From positions 1 through 61,941 of the forward strand of contig CAJYNG010000028.1 in assembly GCA_913775725.1 (NCBI GenBank): DNA of 61,941 nt, given 5' to 3'. The notes below the pieces were generated by a model, which worked only from the letters and a program-made list of their open reading frames with translations, was not told the origin of the DNA and did not search any database. Each line of letters opens with the position of its first letter. The stretch's first letter is position 1. The translations under genes were made by a program, and so were the position numbers. Positions 44,121 through 53,686 of this stretch are shown here, one piece after another. The stretch comes from an uncultured Stenotrophomonas sp. Its GTDB lineage: Bacteria > Pseudomonadota > Gammaproteobacteria > Xanthomonadales > Xanthomonadaceae.

Positions 44121-46007
44121 TCAGGCCGACAGCTCCAGCAGCAGCTTGTTCAGGCGCGCCACATAGGCGCCCGGGTCCTTCAGGCTGTCACCGGCGGCCA
44201 GCGCGGCCTGGTCGAACAGCACCCGGCCCAGATCGTCGAAGCGCGCGCCATCGGCTTCGGCATCCAGCTTGGCGATCAGCGGATGGCCCGGGTTGATCTC
44301 CAGCACCGGCTTGCTGTCCGGCACCTTCTGCCCGCTGGCTTCCAGGATCTGGCGCATCTGCAGGCCCAGATCCTGTTCGCCGATGGCCAGCACCGCCGGC
44401 GAATCGGTCAGACGATGCGAGACACGCACTTCGGCCACGTCATCGCCCAGTACCGTCTTCAGGCGCTCGACCAGACCCTGCTTGTCCTTCGCCGCCGCTT
44501 CCTGTTCCTGCTTGTCGGCCTCGCTCTCCAGCGCGCCCAGGTCGAGGTCGCCACGGGCGATGTCGACGAAGCCCTTGCCGTCGAAATCGGTCAGGTAACC
44601 CATCAGCCACTCGTCGATGCGGTCGGTCAGCAGCAGCACTTCCACGCCCTTCTTGCGGAACACTTCCAGGTGCGGGCTGTTGCGCACCTGGCTGTAGCTC
44701 TCGCCGGTCAGGTAATAGATCTTGTCCTGGCCTTCGGCCATGCGGCCGATGTAGTCGGCCAGCGACACGGTCTGCGCATCGGCCTCGCCACGGGTGGAGG
44801 CGAAGCGCAGCAGGCCGGCCACCTTCTCGCGGTTGTTGTAGTCCTCGGCCGGGCCTTCCTTCAGCACCTGGCCGAATTCCTTCCAGAACGTGGCGTACTG
44901 TTCCGGCTTGTCGGCGGCCAGCTTTTCCAGCATGTCCAGCGAGCGCTTGGTCAGCGCCGCCTTCATCGAATCGATGACCGGGCCGGACTGCAGGATCTCG
45001 CGCGAGACGTTCAACGACAGGTCGTTGGAATCGACCACGCCCTTGATGAAGCGCAGGTACAGCGGCAGGAATTGCTCGGCCTGGTCCATCACGAACACGC
45101 GCTGCACGTACAGCTTCAGGCCCTTGGGCGCGTCGCGGTGGTACAGGTCGAAGGGCGCGCGGCCGGGCACGTACAGCAGCGAGGTGTACTCCAGCTTGCC
45201 TTCAACCTTGTTGTGGCTCCACGCCAGCGGGTCGCTGTGGTCGTGTGCCACGTGCTTGTAGAACTCGGTGTACTCGGCGTCGCTGATTTCGGTGCGCGGG
45301 CGCGTCCACAGCGCGCTGGCGCGGTTGACGGTCTCCCACTCGCCGGCGGCGTCTTCGCCTTCCTTCGGCATCTGGATCGGCAGGCCGATGTGGTCCGAGT
45401 ACTTCTTGAGGATGCTGCGCAGGCGCCAGCCATCGGCGAAGTCGTGCTCGCCGTCCTTCAGGCGCAGCACGATGCGGGTGCCGCGCTCGGCCTTGTCGAC
45501 GGTGGCCACCTCGAAATCACCTTCGCCACGCGAGGTCCAGCGCACGCCTTCGCCTGCAGCCAGGCCGGCGCGGCGCGAGGTCACTTCCACTTCGTCGGCG
45601 ACGATGAAGGCGCTGTAGAAGCCGACGCCGAACTGGCCGATCAGCTGCGAATCCTTCTTCTGGTCACCGGACAGCTGGCGCAGGAAGTCGCCGGTGCCGG
45701 ACTTTGCAATCGTGCCGAGGTGGGCGATGGCTTCGGCGCGGCTCATGCCGATGCCGTTGTCTTCGATGGTGATGGTGTGGGCGGCGGGGTCGAAGCTGAC
45801 GCGCACGCGCAGTTCGCTGTCGCCTTCCAGCAGGGCCGGCTGGGTCAGGGCCTCGAAACGCAGCTTGTCGGCGGCATCGGCGGCGTTGGAGACCAGCTCG
45901 CGCAGGAAGATTTCCTTGTTGGAGTACAGCGAGTGGATCATCAGCTGCAGCAGCTGCTTGACTTCGGTCTGGAAGCCAAGGGTTTCGGTCTGGGTGGTCT
46001 CGGTCAT
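44121..46007 (-). CDS. htpG: Chaperone HtpG (Hsp90)
   Basis: A 628-residue ATP-dependent chaperone. [17 protein letters not shown] is the ATP-binding N-box, DNGIGMS and [11 protein letters not shown] follow, and the middle domain has [18 protein letters not shown] (given as RVFVMD...LYLRF). The length is the usual bacterial one, lacking a charged linker. The gene stands alone; the large gap upstream holds elements E and F. I could not identify a heat-shock promoter with confidence. Confidence 0.98.
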   Translation of the reverse strand: MTETTQTETLGFQTEVKQLLQLMIHSLYSNKEIFLRELVSNAADAADKLRFEALTQPALLEGDSELRVRVSFDPAAHTITIEDNGIGMSRAEAIAHLGTIAKSGTGDFLRQLSGDQKKDSQLIGQFGVGFYSAFIVADEVEVTSRRAGLAAGEGVRWTSRGEGDFEVATVDKAERGTRIVLRLKDGEHDFADGWRLRSILKKYSDHIGLPIQMPKEGEDAAGEWETVNRASALWTRPRTEISDAEYTEFYKHVAHDHSDPLAWSHNKVEGKLEYTSLLYVPGRAPFDLYHRDAPKGLKLYVQRVFVMDQAEQFLPLYLRFIKGVVDSNDLSLNVSREILQSGPVIDSMKAALTKRSLDMLEKLAADKPEQYATFWKEFGQVLKEGPAEDYNNREKVAGLLRFASTRGEADAQTVSLADYIGRMAEGQDKIYYLTGESYSQVRNSPHLEVFRKKGVEVLLLTDRIDEWLMGYLTDFDGKGFVDIARGDLDLGALESEADKQEQEAAAKDKQGLVERLKTVLGDDVAEVRVSHRLTDSPAVLAIGEQDLGLQMRQILEASGQKVPDSKPVLEINPGHPLIAKLDAEADGARFDDLGRVLFDQAALAAGDSLKDPGAYVARLNKLLLELSA

Positions 46008-46084
46008 CGATAAGGCTCCATGTGCAATGCCGCGCCAGCGCGTGCGGCCTCGCCAAGGGGTATGGCTGATTGTCCCGAAATCAA

Positions 46085-46256
46085 GGGGTTGTTCGGCCGG
46101 GCTGCGCCCGGCACCCGCAGAGGCCGAAGCAACAGCAACAGCGGGCTATCCGTGGGATGGCGGTGCGGTGTGGGTTGGCAGGACACGCCGTGAACCCGTC
46201 CCTGGGGGCTCGATGGCGCCATCCATGGCGCCAACGGTCCTGCCAACCCACACCGC
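46085..46256. repeat. Variable-arm/constant-core element, copy E, with companion module
   Basis: Perfect 20-bp arms (46165-46184 and 46237-46256, containing GGGTTGGCAGGAC) enclose a 52-bp core that, on the minus strand, has inner stem GGCGCCATGGATGGCGCC and tail GGGACGGGTTCACGGCGT. The companion module (46085-46163) contains GCAACAGCAACAG and CCGTGGGATGGC, the reverse complement of the one at 165-241. Confidence 0.8.
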
Positions 46257-46386
46257 CCCGCCTCTGACGGGTTCCCGGTGACGGTGGCAACGGCTGGGCT
46301 TCTGATCTCATCAATTCCTTCGATATCTGACAGATGTTCATCCACGCATGGCGTGGATCTACTGCAGATCGCAGGAAACTGTCGAA
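46257..46386. other. Spacer between elements E and F
   Basis: No gene. It contains one degenerate SMAG-like hairpin, ATCCACGC/GCGTGGAT followed by CTAC, at 46340-46362. The htpG promoter should lie in the wider 612-bp gap (46008-46619), but I cannot place it. Confidence 0.5.
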
Positions 46387-46567
46387 GGCGGGGTGGGTCA
46401 GGTTGTGAGGGTGTCCGCGGCATGGATGCCGCGGCCAAGCCCCCATGGACGGGTTTACGGCGTCCCCCACAACCTGACCCGCCCTGCCAACCCACAGGAA
46501 ACCAGCTTTTGAAGTTGCTTTGGCCGTTGCTTCGGACTCTGCGGGTGCCGGGCGCCGCCCGGCCGAA
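46387..46567. repeat. Variable-arm/constant-core element, copy F, with companion module
   Basis: Arms at about 46387-46411 and 46464-46488 pair with a few mismatches, mostly G-U compatible. The core has inner stem GCGGCATGGATGCCGC and tail GGACGGGTTTACGGCGT. The companion module (46490-46567) runs in the opposite direction to that of copy E, so the two units form a large inverted arrangement between divergent htpG and rsmD. Confidence 0.75.
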
Positions 46568-46619
46568 CTACAATTCCGCTCATGCTGAAATTCTCGAATA
46601 CCTCTCGCCGGGGGCGCCA

Positions 46620-47734
<1,115 letters not shown>

Positions 47735-47794
47735 GCCCCGCTTTACCCGCACCCCATTACGTACAACACCACGCACCATTCCGGGAGGAAACCC

Positions 47795-48286
47795 ATGAAC
47801 ACCACCATGCGCGCGATGCTGATCGCTTCGTTGGCCCTGGCCTTCACCGCCTGCAAGAAGGAAGAGGCCGCTCCGGTCGACGAGGCCAAGCAGGCCCTGG
47901 TCGCTCCGTCCAAGGACGACGATGCAGGCTGGAAGAAGTACCTGCAGGAAGTGGCGATCCAGAACATGGGCAACATCACCAACAGCCCGTTCCTGTACTA
48001 CCTCTCGCCGGAATCGGACCCGGACTTCCAGGCCAAGTACGAGCGCCAGACCGAGAGCGCGACCCAGGCCGTGGCCCGTGGCGTGCAGCCGGGCAACATG
48101 CTGGCCTTCGGTTCGTCGGCCTCGGGCAAGATGGCTGACATGATCCAGGCCGTGTTCAAGGACGTGTCGCCGGATTCGATGAAGGGCGTGCGCGTCGTCT
48201 TCATCGGCCAGTCGGCCGACAACGCCCGCGTGCAGGCTGCGATCCAGCCGACCGGTGCCGAGTACATTTTCGTCGAAGCCAAGTAA
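47795..48286 (+). CDS. Small lipoprotein, function unknown
   Basis: A 163-residue predicted lipoprotein with signal peptide and lipobox FTAC followed by KKEEAAPVDEAKQ. The mature domain has GWKKYLQEVAIQNMGN, YYLSPESDPDF and a C-terminal VRVVFIGQSADNARVQAAI segment that looks like an alpha/beta fold. I do not recognise the family. GGGAGGAA lies just before the ATG at 47795. Confidence 0.75.
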   Translation: MNTTMRAMLIASLALAFTACKKEEAAPVDEAKQALVAPSKDDDAGWKKYLQEVAIQNMGNITNSPFLYYLSPESDPDFQAKYERQTESATQAVARGVQPGNMLAFGSSASGKMADMIQAVFKDVSPDSMKGVRVVFIGQSADNARVQAAIQPTGAEYIFVEAK

Positions 48287-48418
48287 TACCGAGCCATGGC
48301 GGCCATGCTCCGGCATGGCCCGGGCGGCGTCCTGCAAGGGCGCTGCTGATGACCTGACCGGCCCGCGCGCCCGCGCTGGCCGGTCCTTTGTCCCAGGGCG
48401 CGGGCGAGGAGTATCGCC

Positions 48419-48700
48419 GTGTCGCTGAAAATCAACGAGCTCTGCGTCAACTGCGACGTATGCGAGCCGGCCTGCCCGAACCAGGCCATTGCGATGGGTG
48501 AAACCATCTACGTGATCGACCCTGCGCGCTGTACCGAATGCGTGGGTCATTTCGACGAGCCACAGTGCGTGGTCGTCTGCCCGGTCGAGTGCATCGACCC
48601 GGACCCGGAGATCGTGGAAACGGAAGACCAGCTGCTGGCCAAGCTGCGCCAGCTGCAGCACGATCACCCCGAACTCTACGCGGAGCCCCCATCCGAATGA
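48419..48700 (+). CDS. YfhL-type 2x[4Fe-4S] ferredoxin
   Basis: A 93-residue ferredoxin. First cluster CVNCDVCEPACP, second CTECVGHFDEPQCVVVCP, with the six-residue insertion typical of the Alvin/YfhL class of low-potential ferredoxins, and a C-terminal helix. The GTG start at 48419 has GAGGAG upstream. Downstream overlap with ggt (ATGA) suggests coupled translation. coaD nearby is the same context as in pseudomonads. Confidence 0.93.
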   Translation: MSLKINELCVNCDVCEPACPNQAIAMGETIYVIDPARCTECVGHFDEPQCVVVCPVECIDPDPEIVETEDQLLAKLRQLQHDHPELYAEPPSE

Positions 48701-50427
48701 AGACGCTGATCGTCCGTCCCCTGTTGCTGCTCGGCCTGCTGCTGAGCCCGATGGCCTGGGCCGACAGCCCGGCCCGAGCCGAACGCCCCGATGGCGCGGC
48801 CATTGCCAGTGGCCACGCGCTGGCCACCCAGGCCGGCATCGACATCCTGGCGCAGGGCGGCAACGCCTTCGATGCCGCCGTGGCGGTGTCGTCCACGCTG
48901 GCGGTGGTCGAGCCGATCAGTTCCGGGCTGGGCGGCGGCGGCTTCTTTCTGCTGCATGATGCGGCCACCGGCAAGGACGTGATGCTGGACGCGCGCGAGA
49001 CCGCGCCGGCCGCCGCCACGCCGCAGGCCTTCCTCGACAAGCAGGGCAACCTCGACCGTGACCGCTCGGTCAACGGCGCCTGGTCGGCCGGTATTCCCGG
49101 CCTGCCTGCAGCGCTGGTCGAACTGTCGGCCAAGCACGGCAAGCTGCCGTTGTCGGCCTCGCTGCAGCCGGCGATCCGCATCGCGCGCGAAGGCTTCCCG
49201 GTGTACGACCGCATGGCCAAGGGCTATGCCTCGCGCCGTGAGGTGATGGAGCGCTATCCCGGCACGCGCGAGGTCTACCTGCGCAATGGCAAGCCGATCG
49301 CCACCGGCGACCTGTTCAAACAGCCGGAGCTGGCACAGACGCTGGAGCGCCTGGCCGCGGGTGGCTTCGATGGTTTCTACAAGGGCCAAACCGGCAAGTT
49401 GCTGCTGGCCGGCGTGAAGCAGGCCGGCGGCCAGTGGACCGCCGAAGAGCTGGCCGGCTACCGCGTGAAGCAGCGCGAGCCGATCGTGTTCAACTACAAC
49501 GGCTGGAAGATCACCACCGCACCGCCGCCGTCGTCCGGTGGCATCGCGCTGGCCAGCATGCTGCAGATCCTGGAAGGCTGGGACATCAAGAAGATGGACC
49601 CGGCGCACCGCACCCATCTGGTGGTGGAGTCGATGCGCCGCGCCTACCGCGACCGCACCTTCTTCCTCGGCGATCCGGACTTCGTGCAGATCCCGCAGAA
49701 GGTGCTGACCAGCAAGGACTACGCACAGGGCCTGCGGGCGACCATCCATCCGGAGAAGGCCACGCCCAGCGACCTGCTGTCGGGCAACCCGACGCCGCTG
49801 GAAGACGACGAGACCACGCACTTCTCGATCATCGACCGCGACGGCAACCGCGTCGGCGCCACCCAGACCGTCAACCTGCTGTACGGCTCGGGGCTGATTC
49901 CGAAGGGCACCGGCGTGCTGCTGAACAACGAGATGGACGACTTCGCGCTGAAGCCGGGCACGCCCAATGCGTTCGGCGTGATGGGCTATGAAGCCAATGC
50001 GCCGAAGGCGGGCAAGCGCATGCTCAGCTCGATGACGCCGACCTTCATGGAGAACGCAGACAAGGTGGTGGTGCTGGGTACCCCGGGTGGCAGCCGCATC
50101 ATCACCATGGTGCTGCTGGGCATCCTCGGCTACGACGCCGGCCTGGACGCGCAGCAGGTTGCCGCGCTGCCGCGCTACCACCACCAGTGGCTGCCGGACC
50201 TGATCGAAGCCGAGGACGATGCGTTCGACGCCGACACGGTGAAGCAGCTGCAGGCGATGGGTCACAAGATCGACCTGCCGGGCAATGTCGCGGCCGGTGG
50301 CCGCGGTTCCAGCCACGTGTGGGGCAACCTGCAGACCGTGGAATGGGACCGCAAGGCGCACAAGCTGTTCGGCGGCAGCGACCCGCGCAATCCGGTGGGC
50401 AGTGCCCAGGTCGTACCGGCACGCTGA
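48697..50427 (+). CDS. ggt: Gamma-glutamyltranspeptidase
   Basis: A periplasmic enzyme hydrolysing or transferring gamma-glutamyl groups from glutathione. It is 576 residues with a signal peptide ending at SPMAWA. The proenzyme self-cleaves before Thr373 in DDETTHFSI, creating the large and small subunits. MLDARETAP (substrate Arg), LNNEMDDF and GTPGGSRI are conserved. Its start overlaps the ferredoxin stop. Confidence 0.95.
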   Translation: MKTLIVRPLLLLGLLLSPMAWADSPARAERPDGAAIASGHALATQAGIDILAQGGNAFDAAVAVSSTLAVVEPISSGLGGGGFFLLHDAATGKDVMLDARETAPAAATPQAFLDKQGNLDRDRSVNGAWSAGIPGLPAALVELSAKHGKLPLSASLQPAIRIAREGFPVYDRMAKGYASRREVMERYPGTREVYLRNGKPIATGDLFKQPELAQTLERLAAGGFDGFYKGQTGKLLLAGVKQAGGQWTAEELAGYRVKQREPIVFNYNGWKITTAPPPSSGGIALASMLQILEGWDIKKMDPAHRTHLVVESMRRAYRDRTFFLGDPDFVQIPQKVLTSKDYAQGLRATIHPEKATPSDLLSGNPTPLEDDETTHFSIIDRDGNRVGATQTVNLLYGSGLIPKGTGVLLNNEMDDFALKPGTPNAFGVMGYEANAPKAGKRMLSSMTPTFMENADKVVVLGTPGGSRIITMVLLGILGYDAGLDAQQVAALPRYHHQWLPDLIEAEDDAFDADTVKQLQAMGHKIDLPGNVAAGGRGSSHVWGNLQTVEWDRKAHKLFGGSDPRNPVGSAQVVPAR

Positions 50428-50469
50428 TCCAGTAGCGCCGGCCGCTGGCCGGCAATCCGGCTGATTAAC

Positions 50470-50500
50470 GAAACCCCCGCCTGTGCCGGCGGGGTTTTCT
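50470..50500 (+). terminator. Terminator after ggt
   Basis: A GC-rich stem (AAACCCCCGCC with GGCGGGGTTTT) is followed by TCTGTTTTCC on the plus strand, 40 nt after the ggt stop. Confidence 0.75.
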
Positions 50501-50548
50501 GTTTTCCTCCTAGCGATTATTTAACGAGCCGGCGCCGATAATCGACGC

Positions 50549-51436
50549 ATGAAACTCTGGTCTATTCGTGGAAACTCGCAGCGCCTCGATGGCGGCGCGA
50601 TGTTCGGCAACGCGCCGCGTGCGTTGTGGGAAAAATGGGCGGCACCGGACGAGCTCAATCGCATTGAGCTGGCCTGCCGTGCGCTGCTTGCCAGCCCGCT
50701 GGAAGGCAAGACGGTGCTGTTTGAAACCGGTATCGGCGCGTTCTTCGATCCGCGCATGCGCGAGCGCTACGGCGTGCAGGAAAGCCAGCATGTGCTGATC
50801 GATTCGCTGCGCGAAGCGGGGTTCGAGCACGAGGATATCGACGTGGTGGTGCTCAGCCATCTGCACTTCGATCATGCCGGTGGTCTGCTGGCGGCGTGGA
50901 GCGAAGGGCGTGAGCCGGAGCTGCTGTTCCCGAACGCGACCTACGTGGTCGGTGCGCAGCACTGGCAGCGCGCCCTTCAACCGCATCCGCGTGATCGCGC
51001 CAGTTTCATTCCGGAACTGCCAGCCCTGCTGCAGGCCAGTGGCCGCCTGGAAGTGGTGGACGGTGAATACTCCAAGGCGCTGGGGCGCAGCGTACGCTTC
51101 AGCTACAGCGATGGGCACACGCCGGGGCTGATGCTGGCCGAGATCGTCGGGCATGCGCAGGCCGGCGAGGGGCCGCATGGCGGCGTGGTGTTCTGCGCCG
51201 ACCTGATTCCCGGCCGTTCATGGGTGCACGTACCGATCACCATGGGCTACGACCGCAACGCCGAGCTGCTGATCGACGAGAAGCGGCAGTTCCTTGAAGA
51301 CAAGCTGGCGCGCAACGTGCGGCTGTTCTTCACCCATGACCCGCAGGTTGCGCTGGCGCAGCTGGGCCGTGATGACAAGGGACGTTTCGTGACCCTGCAC
51401 GAACAGGGCGAGCTGAAGGCTCGCGCCCTGGGGTAG
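50549..51436 (+). CDS. MBL-fold metallo-hydrolase
   Basis: A 295-residue metallo-beta-lactamase-fold enzyme with no signal peptide. The metal motif is [11 protein letters not shown], with additional ligands His in GHTPGLM and Asp in FCADLIPG, and a last His in FTHDP. The fold is shared by lactonases, glyoxalase II-like and RNA-processing enzymes, so the substrate cannot be named. It is a single gene with a terminator before it and SMAG repeats after it. Confidence 0.88.
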   Translation: MKLWSIRGNSQRLDGGAMFGNAPRALWEKWAAPDELNRIELACRALLASPLEGKTVLFETGIGAFFDPRMRERYGVQESQHVLIDSLREAGFEHEDIDVVVLSHLHFDHAGGLLAAWSEGREPELLFPNATYVVGAQHWQRALQPHPRDRASFIPELPALLQASGRLEVVDGEYSKALGRSVRFSYSDGHTPGLMLAEIVGHAQAGEGPHGGVVFCADLIPGRSWVHVPITMGYDRNAELLIDEKRQFLEDKLARNVRLFFTHDPQVALAQLGRDDKGRFVTLHEQGELKARALG

Positions 51437-51438
51437 GG

Positions 51439-51522
51439 GTAGAGCCGAGCCTACGCTCGGCTGCTTCTCTGAACGGTCATGCACGTTACGGATGCCTGAG
51501 CCGAGCATGGGCTCGGCTCTAC
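51439..51522. repeat. SMAG-type repeats, inverted pair
   Basis: GTAGAGCCGAGC hairpin (from 51439) and its opposite-orientation partner ending CTAC at 51522, between convergent genes. The arms are nearly the same as those at 32584. Confidence 0.85.
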
Positions 51523-51532
51523 GTCACTGCCA

Positions 51533-51826
51533 TTACGACGCCTTCAGGCAGCTGCTCATGAAGGTCTTGCGCGCATCACCGGCCAGCTTCTTGGCGCCGG
51601 CGTCGGCATTGCACTTGCGCATGCGTTCCTGCTGCGGGTTGACCGCCTTGGTTTCGGCGGCGTGGCCGCTGAGGCAGGAACTCTGTGCGGTTTTGTAGGC
51701 GTCACCCTTCAAGCCCTTGTTCTTGGCCGAGCATTCGGCCATGCGCTGCTGCTGCGGTGTGGTGGCGTTGGCTGCCAGAGGCAGGCCGACGAGCAGGACG
51801 GCGGCCAGCAGGAATGAGGCTTTCAT
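51533..51826 (-). CDS. PsiF-repeat family periplasmic protein
   Basis: A 97-residue exported protein with a signal peptide ending near AANA. It has two tandem PsiF repeats (TPQQQRMAECSAKNKGLKG and NPQQERMRKCNADAGAKKL), each with two Cys that may pair. psiF is phosphate-starvation induced in E. coli, with unknown role. The ATG at 51826 is used; the longer open frame reaches into the arsR promoter. Confidence 0.85.
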   Translation of the reverse strand: MKASFLLAAVLLVGLPLAANATTPQQQRMAECSAKNKGLKGDAYKTAQSSCLSGHAAETKAVNPQQERMRKCNADAGAKKLAGDARKTFMSSCLKAS

Positions 51827-51940
51827 CGGTGTGCTCCAAGCGGTGGCGGGTGCGCGGAGCATTCGCTTCCACACGGCAAGACCACGTGAAGAATCACGCC
51901 ATTGCCGCGCCTGCTTGCGGCAGCGTTCAGATCGGCGTAT

Positions 51941-51962
51941 TACTTAGCCATATGGGTAAGTA
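51941..51962. promoter_or_regulatory. Probable autoregulatory operator over the arsR start codon
   Basis: A 22-bp near-perfect palindrome, TACTTAGCCATATGGGTAAG continuing TA, with a single non-pairing position in each half. It is centred on the start codon of the regulator gene (ATG at 51952). ArsR-family repressors bind such dyads. The AT-rich outer halves contrast with the GC-rich surroundings. Confidence 0.55.
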
Positions 51963-52320
51963 TGATCCCGCCATTCAAGAGGTCTTCCAGGCACTGGCCG
52001 ACCCGACGCGCTGCGCGATCGTGGCCGCGCTGGGGCAGGGGCCGCGCACGGTGTCGACGCTGGCCGAGCCCTTCGAGATGGCCTTGCCCTCGCTGATGAA
52101 ACATCTGGCCGTGCTGGAACGCAGCGGCGTGGTGCGCAGCCACAAGCAGGGGCGCATACGCACCTGCGAACTGGTGCCGGCGCGGCTGGGCCAGGCCGAG
52201 CAATGGTTGGCTGAACAACGTGCCGTATGGGAAGCGCGCGCCGACCCCATGGTCGATTTCGTTGAAACACTTCACCGACAGGAGCAGGCCCATGGCCGCA
52301 GACGCAGGCAACAACCCTGA
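51952..52320 (+). CDS. ArsR-family transcriptional regulator
   Basis: A 122-residue winged-helix repressor. FQALADPTRCAIVAAL is the family start, and LPSLMKHLAVLERSGVVRS is the DNA-recognition helix region. It lacks the CxC metal motif of ArsR/SmtB sensors, and fits the subgroup paired with AHSA1 (SRPBCC) genes. It overlaps the next gene by 29 nt. Confidence 0.9.
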   Translation: MGKYDPAIQEVFQALADPTRCAIVAALGQGPRTVSTLAEPFEMALPSLMKHLAVLERSGVVRSHKQGRIRTCELVPARLGQAEQWLAEQRAVWEARADPMVDFVETLHRQEQAHGRRRRQQP

Positions 52321-52771
52321 CACCGATCTGGTCATCAGCCGCGTGCTGAATGCACCGCGTGCCGCCTTGTGGCAGGCGTGGACCGACCCGGAACTGCTGC
52401 GCCAGTGGTGGTGCCCGAAACCGTGGACCACCGAGGTGCGCGCATTCGACCTGCGCCCCGGTGGCGCCTTCCACACCTTCATGCAGGGCCCGGACGGCGG
52501 CAGCAGTGACAATCCGGGCAGTTTCCTGGAAATCATGCCGCAGCAGCGCCTGGTGTTCACTTCGATGCTGGGCGCTGGATGGCGGCCGCAGTCACCCTGG
52601 CTGGGCTTCACCGCCATCATCACGATGGAGGACGAGGGGCAGGGCTGCCGCTATACCGCGCGGGTGATGCACCCGGACAAGGCGCTGCGTGACCAGCATG
52701 AGCAGCTGGGCTTCTTCGACGGCTGGAACACGGTCATCGGCCAGCTGGAAGCCTTCGCCGCCGGCCTCTAA
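52292..52771 (+). CDS. AHSA1/SRPBCC-domain protein
   Basis: A 159-residue START-like protein. SRVLNAPRAALWQAWTDPELLRQWWCP is the AHSA1 family N terminus (key residues P, W, D, WW), and YTARVMHPD and GFFDGWNTVIGQLE form the closing strand and helix. These proteins bind small hydrophobic ligands, but no ligand is known for this one. The overlapping ArsR gene probably controls both. Confidence 0.9.
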   Translation: MAADAGNNPDTDLVISRVLNAPRAALWQAWTDPELLRQWWCPKPWTTEVRAFDLRPGGAFHTFMQGPDGGSSDNPGSFLEIMPQQRLVFTSMLGAGWRPQSPWLGFTAIITMEDEGQGCRYTARVMHPDKALRDQHEQLGFFDGWNTVIGQLEAFAAGL

Positions 52772-52787
52772 TGCCGTGCCTGGGGGC

Positions 52788-52874
52788 GGGGTCAGAGCCC
52801 TCTCCTGGGAAGAGGGATCCGACCCCATAGCTGTTGGGGTCGGATCCCTTTCGCCCTGAAAGGGCTCTGACCCC
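52788..52874. repeat. GGGGTC-type intergenic hairpins, copies 3 and 4
   Basis: Two hairpins 9 bp apart: 52788-52826 (arms GGGGTCAGAGCCCTCTCC and its near complement) and 52836-52874 (arms GGGGTCGGATCCCTTTC and its complement). They separate the convergent AHSA1 and upp genes. The same family is at 2389 and 25094. Confidence 0.8.
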
Positions 52875-52885
52875 GATCCGCCGGA

Positions 52886-53518
52886 TCAACCGACGCGGGT
52901 ACCGAAGATGCGGTCGCCGGCATCGCCCAGGCCCGGCAGGATGTAGCCCTTGTCGTTGAGCTGGGCATCGATGGCCGCGGTGTAGATCTCCACGTCCGGG
53001 TGCACGGCCTTGACCGCTTCGATGCCTTCCGGCGCGGCTACCAGGAAGATGCCCTTGATGCGGCGGGCACCGGCACGCTTGAGCATGTCGATGGTGGCGA
53101 TCAGGGTGCCGCCGGTGGCCAGCATCGGATCCAGGATCAGCGCGTCGCGCTCTTCCAGGCGGCCGGTCAGGCGCTCGAAGTAGGGCACCGGCTGCAGGGT
53201 TTCCTCATCGCGCTGCAGGCCGACCACGCTGACGCGGGCTGCCGGGATCAGCGACAGTACGCCACTGAGCATGCCCAGGCCGGCACGCAGGATCGGCACC
53301 ACCGTGATCTTGGCGCCGGCAATGCGCTGCACCGTGACCGGGCCGGCCCAGCCGGGCAGGGTGTGCGGCTCGGTGTCCAGGTCGGCGGTGGCCTCGTAGG
53401 CCAGCAGCGTGCCCAGCTCGTTGGCCAGTTCGCGGAAATCCTTGGTGCTGAGCGCGGCATTGCGCATCAGGCCGATCTTGTGCTGCACCAGCGGGTGGCG
53501 CACTTCGACGATCTTCAT
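52886..53518 (-). CDS. upp: Uracil phosphoribosyltransferase
   Basis: Salvages uracil to UMP. It is 210 residues from the ATG at 53518. [14 protein letters not shown] is the N-terminal family motif, [10 protein letters not shown] is conserved, [10 protein letters not shown] is the PRPP-binding loop, and [16 protein letters not shown] is the uracil-binding C terminus. A huge antisense frame through the receptor gene upstream is not coding. Confidence 0.97.
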   Translation of the reverse strand: MKIVEVRHPLVQHKIGLMRNAALSTKDFRELANELGTLLAYEATADLDTEPHTLPGWAGPVTVQRIAGAKITVVPILRAGLGMLSGVLSLIPAARVSVVGLQRDEETLQPVPYFERLTGRLEERDALILDPMLATGGTLIATIDMLKRAGARRIKGIFLVAAPEGIEAVKAVHPDVEIYTAAIDAQLNDKGYILPGLGDAGDRIFGTRVG

Positions 53519-53686
53519 GGTCGGGAAGGGGAAAAAGGAGAGAGGCCGCCATTTTGCCGGATCGGCGGGCCGAACCCCAAACCGGGCCGTGGCCCTGGTA
53601 CGCGAAATGTGCAGATGCATGTCATTGCCATGCAACCTTGCGGACATACCGTGCAGACCCATTCTTAACAGGAATGGGGATTCCCA

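Noticed and set aside
46278-46619. N-terminal extension of rsmD reading through elements E/F
   Set aside because: Homology and the RsmD N-terminal motif start at the ATG at 46620. The extension is encoded by intergenic repeat DNA.
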